A DNA stretch of 64,000 nucleotides from Plumapathes pennacea (Eukaryota; Cnidaria; Anthozoa; Antipatharia; Myriopathidae), in assembly GCA_964036295.1 (NCBI GenBank), contig OZ038464.1, forward strand, positions 16,662,443-16,726,442. Direction: 5' to 3'. Within the stretch, counting starts at the first letter, position 1; each line of letters begins with the position of its first letter. This document shows positions 23,950-33,626 of the stretch, piece after piece. Below the pieces are notes generated by a model that did no database searches, was not told where the DNA came from, and saw only the letters and a list, made by a program, of their open reading frames with translations. The position numbers were made by a program, and so were the translations under genes.

Positions 23950-24115
23950 CAACTAAAAGTCGATTGAGGCACTGGAACGCCGTAAGAGTAACAGTAGCTG
24001 ACGATTCGAGCGTTAGCACTTTGTCAGAGTGAATGATTCGCTCTGACGCAGGGCTAACGCTCGAAACGTCAGCTACTGTTACTCTTACGGCGTTCCACTA
24101 CTTCAATCAACGTTT
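23950..24115. mobile_element. Palindromic (hairpin) repeat
   Basis: The arm at 23950-24014 (contains ACGCCGTAAGAGTAACAGTA) and its inverse at 24047-24115 (TACTGTTACTCTTACGGCGT) can form a stem of about 60 bp with a short loop. Dispersed repeat matter (CAATACGATCTTGGAGGGAA) precedes it at 23790-23840. Confidence 0.8.
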
Positions 24116-25203
24116 AGTTGATACACCAGCGTCTTGATTATTACTCGGGGATAATGTCGCAGTTGACTTTTGACGACGAATCTGTGAACTACCCGCGGAA
24201 ATACTTTCTGACCTCACTTCCGTTGGTCAGCGTTCGTTGCCATTACTGACCTCAAGGTAAAATGTCACCTTGTGCGCACGCTCCGTTTCTCGTGTGCACA
24301 TCTTATGTCATAGAAAATGCATTAATCTAACCTATAGTTGATTATCGAGTCCTAATATTGACTTTCTTAATTGGCCGAGTCTTAAGGTCTTACGAGTTTA
24401 TACACTGAACTATAAAATCTGCACTTGAATCCACGCTGGCTCAAAAATAAAGTGACTGCACGGCCGAAAAACGTACTTCTGTGGTGTCGACCAAAGGTTC
24501 TTTGTCCGTCTCTTGGACTTATATGGATTCACGTGACATGATTCTACCAATCGTGTGTGGCGCCGACTGAATCCGAGACATAAAAGAAAAACTACTCGCC
24601 GCAAGGGAATCGATGTTCTCTTCGCACTTAGCCCAGGGGCGGGGCCGGGGAAGGGAACCTTCCCCTCCCCTCCCCGCCCCTTCTCCCCAAAAATTTGCTT
24701 GAAAACATTGCAGTACAGGCTAGTTCGGACTAGACTGCAAACAGTCTCGCCCTTTCCCTCCAAGATCGCATTGTCTTCCCTAGCGACTGGGCTCTCGCAC
24801 TACAATCTTGGAGGAAAAAGGAGGAACTGCTCTCCATGTTGGTGTCCAACAGTTCGAATCGCCATGTTGGTGTCCAAAAAGCGGTCATGTCACCGCAGGC
24901 CGCACAACAATAACCGAATAACCGAGAGGAAAAAAAAGCCAAGACTTTCTTTTCCCGTTTCTGTTTCTTCTGCCTGTGCTGTTTACGTTCATAGAAAAAA
25001 AAAAATGGAAAATTTCCTGTCCCTTCCAGGGTGCTAGGGTATTTATTTTTATAAAGGCTGCAGCGCAAGGAGACGCCTGTCATTTCAGGAATGTAGAGCT
25101 GATGAACATGTAGCAAGTATAATGTATGAAGGCCAATTGAGTGGTTAACCGGCGCGATCAGCGAAGGAACTTTACAGCTCTTGCTTCCGTTCAAAACGTA
25201 TTG
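24116..25203. repeat. Dispersed repeats, no supported gene
   Basis: Positions 24208-24475 match 1906-2200. Positions 24715-24810 hold two inverted copies of the CTAGACTGCAAACAGTC / CAATCTTGGAGG repeat. The ORFs of 117-160 codons on both strands run through this repeat matter and I do not accept them as genes. Confidence 0.55.
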
Positions 25204-26633
25204 TCCCCGAACGAAGTGAGGGAAATACTCACGAAGCTAATGCAATAGTATTATCGCCTTATCGGAGACTCCAAGCGGGTCGCCATCTCGAAATCTAATG
25301 TTCGTCTGTCAGTCTGTCGTGCGACCTCGTCCCCAGTTCCTATCGCGTCGCTGCAGAACCAATAACAAAGGCCGGATCGATCACGTGTGGCCCGCAATAA
25401 GAGAAATTAGATTGAACGAAGCAACTACAGTATATCGTAGCTGTGTTCACGAAAATGGAAAGCTCGTCTTCAAAGAGAAGGGAACAGGCACGAGCAAGGC
25501 GAAATCATGAAACGATCAAACAGCGCCAAGTTCGTCTGGAGAAAAGAAGAAAATCATGTTATGACCGACAGCACGAAGCGTGCCGAAGAAACGACTCCGC
25601 AAAGAGAACAGCGCCTGAAAGCAAATCGGGAGCTTCAGAAGCAAAAGCAGGCCGAAGAAAATACTCCGCAAAGAGAACAGCGCCTAAAAATGAGCAAGTC
25701 GGCAGCTTCAGAAGCAAAAGCAGGCCGAAGAAAATACTCCGCAAAGAGAACAGCGCTTGAAAGCAAATCGGGAGATTCAGACGCCGTTTTGTGTTAAATT
25801 CAGATAGTTATTCAGAAAGGACAAGCAACAAAGGTCAGTCAGTGGAAATCGAACAATCACCGTGACAAATATATTCTATCCCTCTTCAAGAATGTATTAA
25901 AATCTGCATGCTGATCATTTCCCCTCGAAGTATTGTTTTAATACTCTTCTGTCGCCAGTTTCGGCTACCGTATTCGCTCAGAGCAATCGGAACTTAGAGT
26001 CTTGAATGATTTAGTTAGATGTCTTATTTTTTCTTTCAAGACTAAAATGCTGTGTAATCTGACACGCGGTGATTGCAGCGAGAATCGTTCACAAGCCCTT
26101 TGAAGTATGACTAGGTCTGAAGCCCGTGTATAATTTGAAGTAAACCGTTCATGTTTTGCTTTGATTCTGGGAGAAATCATGCTGTTTTGTTCACATACAG
26201 AACAATTCAAGTTCATTAAATATGCATGTCAGAGTAAAAAAAAAATCGCACAGGAAGCCTATTTAATTGTACTGCCTATGAATTCAAAATTGGAAAATCA
26301 GTGTTCCTTTTTTCCCGTACTACGACGGCCGACCAACTTCAAACTTTGAGTATTAAATTTTGAGAACGTGCTTGGCAGACTGTATGAATTAATTTGACGT
26401 GCCGACCGTGGGAAATACGTATTTCGTCACGCAATCGATTCTTTTTTCAACGCAAAAGTATAACACACACACACCATTCTTTTTCTCCTTCCTTTGCGTG
26501 TAGCACTTGGGTTCGAAGAAAAGATTGAGTCAACATTTCGGTAAAACAAAGGCTACTCTTGTTGGGAGTTACAAAAGTAAAAGTCCCATCAATGACAGAG
26601 TGAGGGGGTATCTGCGATTATCGTATTTCTAGT
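25204..26633 (+). mobile_element. STPR-repeat element, copy 1
   Basis: About 1.43 kb that matches 35763-37910 along its whole length. It starts TCCCCGAACGAAGTGAGGG and ends TATCGTATTTCTAG|T. From about 25455 the plus strand encodes a Lys/Arg/Glu-rich protein with a 23-residue periodicity (unit like REQRLKANRELQKQKQAEEN plus TPQ). This resembles the STPR peptide repeat known from DNA-binding proteins and the N-termini of some Helitron-type helicase proteins. Frameshifts split the frame between 25443-25760 and 25507-25797. The TC start and CTAG|T end would fit a non-autonomous Helitron, but no Rep/helicase is present, so this is a suggestion. Confidence 0.65.
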
Positions 26634-27062
26634 ATTTCAATAGTTCAGTCGTACGTGTTGCTCAGTGTGGAGGAAACGGCGAACTTCCGGAGCTTAGTGG
26701 GTCAGGTTTATAAAATAACGTTATGAAAAATCAAATTTTTCATACGTTGCAGTTAAAGGAAGCTTACCATAAATTTCAAAACTGACGTCTACATATCGCG
26801 GATATTTTAGTGGGTACAACGGTATCCAGGCGCGACGTCATAGTCATGCATTGCACAATCAGCTAAACTAGATCGAGGGGGCTTTATAAAACGCTAGTAT
26901 TTCATCTAAGGGAGTTAAAGTTGCTGAAGAAATTAAACATGTGTGTACTTATTCGAACTTCGCGTCGGATGCAGCAAGCAAGATGCTGTCACAAATAAAC
27001 TATGGCAACGGGGAGTCAGTCCGGGGGCCGGTCTCGTACAAAACAAACAAAAGGCGGCTTAC
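26634..27062 (-). other. Downstream flank of exon B
   Basis: After the exon B donor at 27062 I find no exon 2-10 of the transporter before exon 1 of copy A. This interval and the repeats to its left contain no matching segment. Confidence 0.6.
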
Positions 27063-27571
27063 CTGTACGCGTTCAACTCGAATCTTTCGTTTTTTGTGTG
27101 CGCTATTTCAGGAATTAGTGACAAGTGTGCAATCTGCGTAGCGCCCCAACCGAATCCAAACACCATAGCGAAGCCGATGTAATACAAGAACTTTGCTGTT
27201 GGTCCGCTCTCGGTGCACCCCATACAGCGGTTATAGATGAAAGGAAACGCTAGCGAAACGCATATAGTTCCCCCTAAATGCCAAATCTTTCTTTTTCCGT
27301 ATCGGCACACAGTCCTGTCGCACAGTATTCCCGATATCGGCGTGCAAACCGCCTCGAAGACTTGACTCGTGAGGAGAACATAGCCTGCGTATGCACTTGG
27401 TAAACCACCTACTTTGGTCAGGAAGAGTAAAAGGTAGCTGAACCAAGCATTTCCAGCGAGATCGTTTAAGACATGTCCAAAGGAGTAGGAAACACGCTGG
27501 CTTATCGGCAATCGGGCCTTCTTGGTTTTCTTGGATTCGTTCTGCTTCGAGAAGCGGTTTCGTTCGGACAT
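27063..27571 (-). CDS. MFSD12-like first exon B (no downstream exons of its own)
   Basis: From ATG 27571 (MSERNRFSKQ) the frame is open for 169 codons plus two bases to donor TACAG|GTAAGC at 27062, phase 2, exactly as in A, C and D. It encodes a basic N-terminus, then TM1 (SYSFGHVLND...YLLLFLTKVGG), TM2, the intact motif DRTVCRYGKRK, TM3 and TM4 ending LIPEIAHTKNERFELNAY. The nearest exon it could splice to is exon 2 of copy A (19711), beyond exon 1 of A. An open frame and intact splice signal argue against simple decay. It is either an alternative first exon of gene A or the remnant of a lost gene. An in-frame ATG 96 bp upstream (27667) falls in an inverted repeat, so the internal start is preferred. 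Confidence 0.75.
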
Positions 27572-27617
27572 GTTTTGTTCGTCGGCGCAAAATTCGCCTC
27601 TTCGATTGGAATATTGA

Positions 27618-28251
27618 AACGCTGGACTGGACTTTGGACATTGGACTGCACTACATAATACATACATACAAAAGCTATATTTCAGTATTTTCGATACTTT
27701 TAAGTTTAAGATTCGCGAATTTCCAGTGCAACTTTAAGTTCCTTGGACTGGACGAGACACGAGACGAAAAATTAAAGCCAATCGAAAACCAGAAAGGTAC
27801 CCTTGCTTTTAGTTTAGCTGATTGATTGTGCAGCGACTTTTACTTTGCATCTTTTTTTCTTTCATTTTGAATTATACATCTATTTCCTACCTTTTGCATT
27901 CTGTGCGTGTCATTTTGTTTAGATCTGTGTCAAATAATCCAAGGCTGAATTTGGTTCCCAACACGAAAAAAGCGTAATAAATCAAAAGAAAAATAGATAA
28001 GTAGGGCATTCAGGCAAAAAATGGATCGCTATTCACTTTTCGCCTTTCGGAGGCCCTGAAAAATGGCGTATCAAGGATTTGGGCGCGCAGAGGGCTGTGT
28101 TAAGAGAACCCTTTAAACGTTCTGCTTCTGAAGAACATGACTTGTTGCTTTCAATACGTTCTTGAATCGTTTTCTTTGTTTTGTTTTGGAAATTCAGTTT
28201 TTCCGAAAATTCACGAAGTGCAGTCCAAAGTCCAAAGTCCAGTCCAGCTTT
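27618..28251. mobile_element. Inverted-repeat pair upstream of exon B
   Basis: GCTGGACTGGACTTTGGACA (27622-27641) is inverted at about 28228-28247 with one mismatch. The arms are about 35 bp and end inward in GGACTGCACT. The interval of about 560 bp between them may be a small TIR element inserted just before exon B. Further GGACTGGAC words lie near 27745. No target duplication is clear. Confidence 0.5.
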
Positions 28252-28395
28252 TAAAATAGGCCCCCTCCAGTACCTGTATTGCGAAAATAAACGCGGGACT
28301 CCGTGGATCGAATGACTAACGTCCTCAAATGTCAGGTTCTGCGGAACAGAAATGTATTCCTTGGCCGGATAAAAACACGAGTTGTGGTAGAACAT
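28033..28395 (-). CDS. Unrecognised 120-codon ORF upstream of exon B
   Basis: ATG at 28395-28393. The first 41 codons (MFYHNSCFYPAKEYISVPQN... to GVPRLFSQYR) look protein-like and reach a possible GT donor (ATACAG|GTACTG). The frame otherwise continues through the inverted repeat at 28251 and ends at 28033. The part after codon 48 is probably repeat-derived. No domain is recognised. It may be a small gene, a 5' exon, or chance. Confidence 0.25.
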   Translation of the reverse strand: MFYHNSCFYPAKEYISVPQNLTFEDVSHSIHGVPRLFSQYRYWRGPILKAGLDFGLWTALREFSEKLNFQNKTKKTIQERIESNKSCSSEAERLKGSLNTALCAPKSLIRHFSGPPKGEK

Positions 28396-30433
28396 GGGTT
28401 GTAGTCAATTGTAGTTTTTTCTTCACTTTGGAAGCAATTATGCATCGTAAGCTTTTGCTTTTGTTGGTATGACCACAAAAGTTGGGATTCATTAATCATG
28501 AAATAAAAATTCTGCAGTTGGCACTAAAGGAGAACGATAAATTATTTTAGTTTATTTCAGGATCTTATCTAACAGTCAGAATGTTTATGTTTTGCATGTC
28601 TTTGAAGCCGAAAGCCCTAATTGCATGCAAAACGATTTTTTTTCCTTTTTACAGGTTATTTCCCGACAGAAAAGGAAAAGAAAGAAAGCATGAAGAAGCA
28701 CTGCACGGTTGAGGTATTAATCGTCAAGTTTTTTTTAACTCTGTAGCTTTTCTAAATGTAACATTGAATATGCGCTGTTTCTTGGTGAAGACAAGAGCAC
28801 AGAAATTGTTTTATTGTTGAAATCAAACGTGAGGCAAGGCAATTATTTATCGCCACTGTTTGCTAAACCAGCTAACCGCGAGGCCACGCCAAGCTGCGCA
28901 CATGCCACGCCACGCCACGCCACTCTATTTACCCTCCGCATCACACTGCTCACTGCAAACGCTTTCACTTTCTTTCCTACAAACCCCATTTTTGTCTTTT
29001 TTAAAGCGTTTTGTTTTCAACCGGACAGACAGACAAGCATCGAAACCGACTGAAACGGATCGAAACGAATTGCACGCAACCCAGCACGAATATCAAACTA
29101 TGTTTTGTGTGTGTTTTTACGAGCATTCTTCAAACTTAAAATCGATGCCATTGTCTAGTTCGAGGATTATTAAAGCGCAGTTGTTGTTTGTAGCCTGCGA
29201 AAATTTGTTTTTTGTGTCCAAATACTGGAAAGTTTCTCTGGTCGAACAGTCTCCTCGATTTGTCAAAACAACTTGTTTGCGTTAATGCAACAGGTCTTTT
29301 AGTTGGTGTTTGATCAAGCGCGCATAACTTTCTCACAAGTGAGGAGGTTAGGCTTGCCGCCAGCACAAACCAACTGAATGGCATTTTGTTGTTGATGGAG
29401 AGAAGGGTTTGGTTAATCCTGGATAATCTCACACTGCTCAAGTGCTATCAACATATTTTCTACAACGATGTCTGGTCGAACTTTCGATACAACATAATGC
29501 AAAAAAAACACACACAAACACACGCAAAAACAAAAAACAAAAATCACCATGCTACACACATACACAAAAACAAAAACAAAAAACCCGAAAAAGCTGAGAC
29601 GCTCACAGCCAGAAACGTTCTCGACCTCCCACGTTGCAATAGACACACAGTTGGACCCAAATATACAAAAACTTGAACTTGTACAATTGTAATTGTACAC
29701 TACGGCGAAGATTATAACGAGTTGCTCCTCTACTAAAACAAACAGTGAAATCATGCATGCAAATGCGATTGCATTGAAGAAATTCGGGCGGTTTGAAGGA
29801 ATGCAAAGAGTCAGTGCAACTGAATTTTCAAAGTGGAGCCTGGGAAAAGTCGAAACCAAATTTAGACATTGAAGAATTCTCCGATACTTGAAGCGGCAGG
29901 CAGTTGCTTTGGTTTACGCAAGATAAAAGGTTTATCACATGAGGGTCAGAAGCGACTGATAGTTGTGAGATACGCCTGTATAGTTCTTTGTTGGTGTACA
30001 TATTTGCACTGACAATTAAGTACCCACGCATGTCAATCTTTAGAAAATAAAATTCCGTGCTGTGAAAGGTCAGTTTGAAACAGCATGAACAGCATTGTGT
30101 CAACAAATGTCTGAACGTGCTGGTACACGTATCCTAACTACCTCACGTACAGAGTTCTGGCGACGTTATGACGCCAAGATTTCGCACTTCATTTTTGGTT
30201 CATTTTTGGCTCATTTTTGGATTGTGTGGGAATGAACTCTAGACTGAGACTACAACTCCACAAACTTGTTTAGCGCGTGCTGTTTGCTTTCATCGGGTTA
30301 TCTGCTTCATGAAATAACCACAGCGTGTTTTCAAGTGGTGAAACATATGGACATGATATTCTTTTGTCAGAAAGACAGATAAAAACAAATATAGAATAAT
30401 TTTCATTTTTTTGTCATTTTTTTACCTGGTTAT

Positions 30434-30468
<35 letters not shown>

Positions 30469-30477
30469 AAAGTTTAC
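28396..30477. other. No supported gene; A/C-rich simple sequence and a poly-A run
   Basis: This lies between exon C and the ORF at 28033-28395. Positions 29500-29585 are an A/C-rich simple tract (CACACA, CAAAAACAAAA). Positions 30437-30464 are a poly-A run. ORFs on both strands carry no recognisable domains. No exon 2-10 of the transporter is present. Confidence 0.5.
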
Positions 30478-30998
30478 CTTATTGCGTTCAGTTCCACTCG
30501 TTCTCCTGCAGATCTGGAGATCTCAGGAATAAGCGATAAATGGCTAACTTGCACGCATCCCCAGCCAAACTGAAAAACGACGGCACAGGCGCAGTAGTAG
30601 ATCAGCTTAACCCCGGGGCTGCTGTCCACACAGCCGATACAGCGGCTCAAAAGCAGCGGAAAAGAAATCGTGCTGCACACTGTTCCAATCAAGTGCCACA
30701 CTTTTCTTCGGCCGTAGCGGGAGACGGTGCGATCGTTTAGAAGGCCAGTAAATGGCGTACAAACCCCGTCAGTAATCTGACCGACAAGGACCACCAGACC
30801 AGCACTAGCGCTAGACAGCCCGGACACTCTGGTGAGGAAGATGATAAGGTAGCTGAACCACGCGTTCGCTCCCAGATCGTTATAAATGTGCCCAACGCCG
30901 TGGGCGAATTTCTGCGTGAGCGGCAGCCTCTCTTTCACTTTCTTCTTTCGTGCCGTCTCAGCTCGCCCAGCGCATTGCCATATTTTGCACAGTGTCAT
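30478..30998 (-). CDS. MFSD12-like first exon C (no downstream exons of its own)
   Basis: ATG 30998 (MTLCKIWQCA) opens 173 codons plus two bases to donor ATAAG|GTAAAC at 30477, phase 2. It encodes a Lys-rich N-terminus, TM1 (FAHGVGHIYND...YLIIFLTRVSG), TM2, motif DRTVSRYGRRK, TM3 and TM4 ending LIPEISRSAGERVELNAI. An in-frame ATG further upstream (31217) would add 73 residues. That extension coincides with the dispersed GACTGCAAACAGTCC / CAAGATCGTATTGCGG repeat, so I prefer 30998. Like B it has no exons 2-10 before the next first exon. It could splice in frame to exon 2 of copy A at 19711, an intron of about 10.8 kb. Confidence 0.75.
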
Positions 30999-31262
30999 AT
31001 TTAGTCTGATGGGCTTTACAAATATGCGGACTCTCTCTCTTCTACCTGACCTCTCTCGCCACAGGAGACCGAGGACAGTCGGCCTTTCACACGCGAACCT
31101 GTTGCAAACTGGAAGACTCTGTTGTCCTATCCACTCTGAACAATCCCTCTTTTTCCCCTGTCTCGCCCCATTCTCTGCTCGCCCTGACCTTCCGTGCTCG
31201 CGACTGGGCTTCCGCAATACGATCTTGGCGGGAAACGGGAGGGACTGTTTGCAGTCTAGAAA
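30999..31262 (-). repeat. Dispersed repeat forming the 5' flank of exon C
   Basis: This contains CTAGACTGCAAACAGTCCC and CCAAGATCGTATTGCGGAAG on the minus strand, matching repeats at 2380-2470, 23790-23840 and 24715-24810. It creates the open frame in front of exon C. Confidence 0.65.
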
Positions 31263-31860
31263 CGAGGTAGTATAAAATAATATTTTTAATTCTCAATATG
31301 AGTTGTTTCGTGGCGCTCACAAGTGTCAAGATAAACTTTAAAAACCTCAAGTGAGATAACGATACCGACTAAGAATATCCCGATGTACAGAATCCCCTCT
31401 CCGTCCCCCTTGGGCATAATTTTACAGTTAAAATTGTGAGGAGTGGGGTGGGGTGGGGGATGCCGTTGGGTGTGGTTTGGTGAAGAGATCTGTACAAGCT
31501 AAAAGAAAGGCCCTCGCCATTTCTATACTGATAGCTGATTGAGACCACACACATCTGCATCATGAAGTTTCTCGTCTTTGTTTTTAGCACACAGGACTTG
31601 GCGCCGGCATGTGACGCCACTGAATCATACTGGTTTCATGGTCTTGAAGTCTTCATGCAAAGTTGTGGAGAGAGACAAGGCTTCTTTCAGCAGTTAGGCA
31701 AGTTTGAATTTCGCGACAACAGCGCCGCCCGTGTGTCACGCTTTCCACTCGGAGTGATCAAATCATTGTATGTGTGATTTTGAATGTCTTCTAGAGTCCT
31801 ATCGAAAGAGATGAACAGAGATTTGAGTTATCACACATAAAACTAGGCACAATTTTCAGC
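31263..31860. other. No supported gene
   Basis: Intergenic stretch between exon C and the 3' end of copy D. The 71-codon ORF at 31562-31777 shows no features. Confidence 0.35.
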
Positions 31861-33021
31861 TTTATTTCGTGCCGCAAGCGAGAAGCCGCTAAAAAGCGCT
31901 CGATACCTTTACAACGCATCATACACTTTAGCGTCGATGTTCCGTTTTCAAGAACAAGTCTCACTATATGATCTCTCTAGTTTCTTAGCCGACAGCTTTT
32001 ATGCACCACAAGTGTTACGTTGTCCCAGTGATTTCCTAATAGTTTTCACACTGGCCAAATTAGAGCACAAAGGATAGGAAATGGATTTTCGCTAGGACCA
32101 AGTTCAAAGTCACATTCGAAACTCACATTTCCGAATGGACTTTTCCGCTAGGATGTCGTTAACACTCGAGTGGCTCCTCTATTTGCTTACTACACTTATT
32201 CTAAAATCACACTAACACATTCCAATAGATATGATTGGCTGTAGTTAAGATCTGAAGGAAGAGAAGGTACTGGCACGCCTACGGCAGTGTGCGCACTTGC
32301 TGTTGCTCATTTCCTAAAGCAGGATCTTCAATTAATAACAAGATCACTTAGATTTCCTGAGGAAGGCCTCAGTGTTAATCACAGTAAACAACAACGTAAA
32401 ACTTGATTAAACATCTATTCTAACTCTTCCAATTGTCAACAAAAGAACTCCAATTCATTAATATGTTTGCTTCCAAAACTACGGGAAGATATTCCAATTT
32501 TCTGCTATAACACTATTAAGATTAAACAACCTAATCCATGACTGACATCTAGAATAGAATGGACGTGCAAATAGCTTTATGAAAGCACTGACAAGTAAAC
32601 ATTCATGTTATCTAACAGGTGACACCTGCAACCAAGCTTTGGAACCTGTCTATCTACCAAAATTCTGATTTCCTCCAGCGAATTACGAAAGCCAGGTTTT
32701 TGTTTCATTGTGATTTTGCTGCCCACGCAAAATTTCGTCTGAAAACCCTATGGAGCCACCTTAAATGAAAGGGGGTTGCATAAAATTTGAAGCTTGCTAT
32801 TCATTATATTTAGGTATTCGTTTATGTTTACTTGAAAATTTTGCTCAGCAGTTTAGTCTTTTTTAAAAGCGAAATCATGGAAAATTAAAGCAGAACATGG
32901 TTTTATGAAGTGATATATTGTTCCCTTATATGGTTAATCTCTACTGAGCTGTTTTTGCTCTTTCGGACAAGTTTGGAGCTGATAAGTTTGACATCTTCAT
33001 TGCAGGTGCTCGTGCTTGTAA
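31861..33021 (-). other. Likely 3' UTR / downstream region of copy D
   Basis: A minus-strand AATAAA lies at 31866-31861, about 1.16 kb after the stop of D. It is a plausible but not certain poly(A) signal. No ORF or repeat of note between. Confidence 0.35.
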
Positions 33022-33626
33022 TCAAAGTTTGACCTCAAAGCCTGAATCGGCGTCTTCACCGATGCTCGTGTCTTTGCTCTCCTCATCTTCAAAGTCCGTC
33101 GGAGCTGAATTCACCCATCCGCTCGTGTCTTTACCCTCACCTTCGTTAATTTCATGATGGCGGGAGCTTGTCTTTCCAGTATCTGCATCATGAATGTTCT
33201 CTCCTTTGCTTTCATCCTCTGTCGGCATTTCCACATGTTCGTTTGGCGTATTCGGGATTTTGACGTCGACTTCGTCAAGTTTCGTCAGTGACCCCGAGAC
33301 AGCTTCGTTACTAACGACTTCGCCCGACCTGTTTTCGTCTTCTGACGGTTTTTCCACATTGTCGTTTCTCTTTTTCGAGATTTTGACGTTGCCTTTGTCA
33401 AGATTCGTCGGTAATTTGGAGGCAGCTGTGTTACCAACGACCGTTTCATTAAGGTCAGGATTTTCCGTCGAACTTGCAAGCAAGTTCTCCTCGCTCAAGC
33501 TCAGACCTTCGTTCTCATAAACGCAAAAATGGGACCTCGATGTTTCGGCGCGTACAGTGTGGCATTTCACATCTTCAGCGTCCTGTTCGTCTAGGCTCGT
33601 CTGAGTGGCGATGTGATTTACTTGAA
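33022..33626 (-). CDS. Exon 10 of copy D: long acidic tail with an internal repeat
   Basis: It starts VQVNHIATQTSLDEQ, sharing IAxQTxLD with copy A. Two consecutive degenerate units of about 40 residues follow. Each has LxxLDxxxVKI, then a short spacer, NxxVExPxEDExxxGE and a variable end (units near 33440-33320 and 33320-33200). The remainder is Asp/Glu/Ser-rich (DFEDEESKDTS) and stops at 33022. No membrane segment; probably a disordered cytosolic tail. Confidence 0.75.

Noticed and set aside
24410..25194. ORFs of 117, 160 and 154 codons on opposite strands
   Set aside because: They overlap dispersed repeats found elsewhere in the window and each other, with no domain features.
30999..31217. 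73-residue N-terminal extension of exon C
   Set aside because: The sequence is a dispersed repeat. Homologous first exons start close to TM1, matching ATG 30998.
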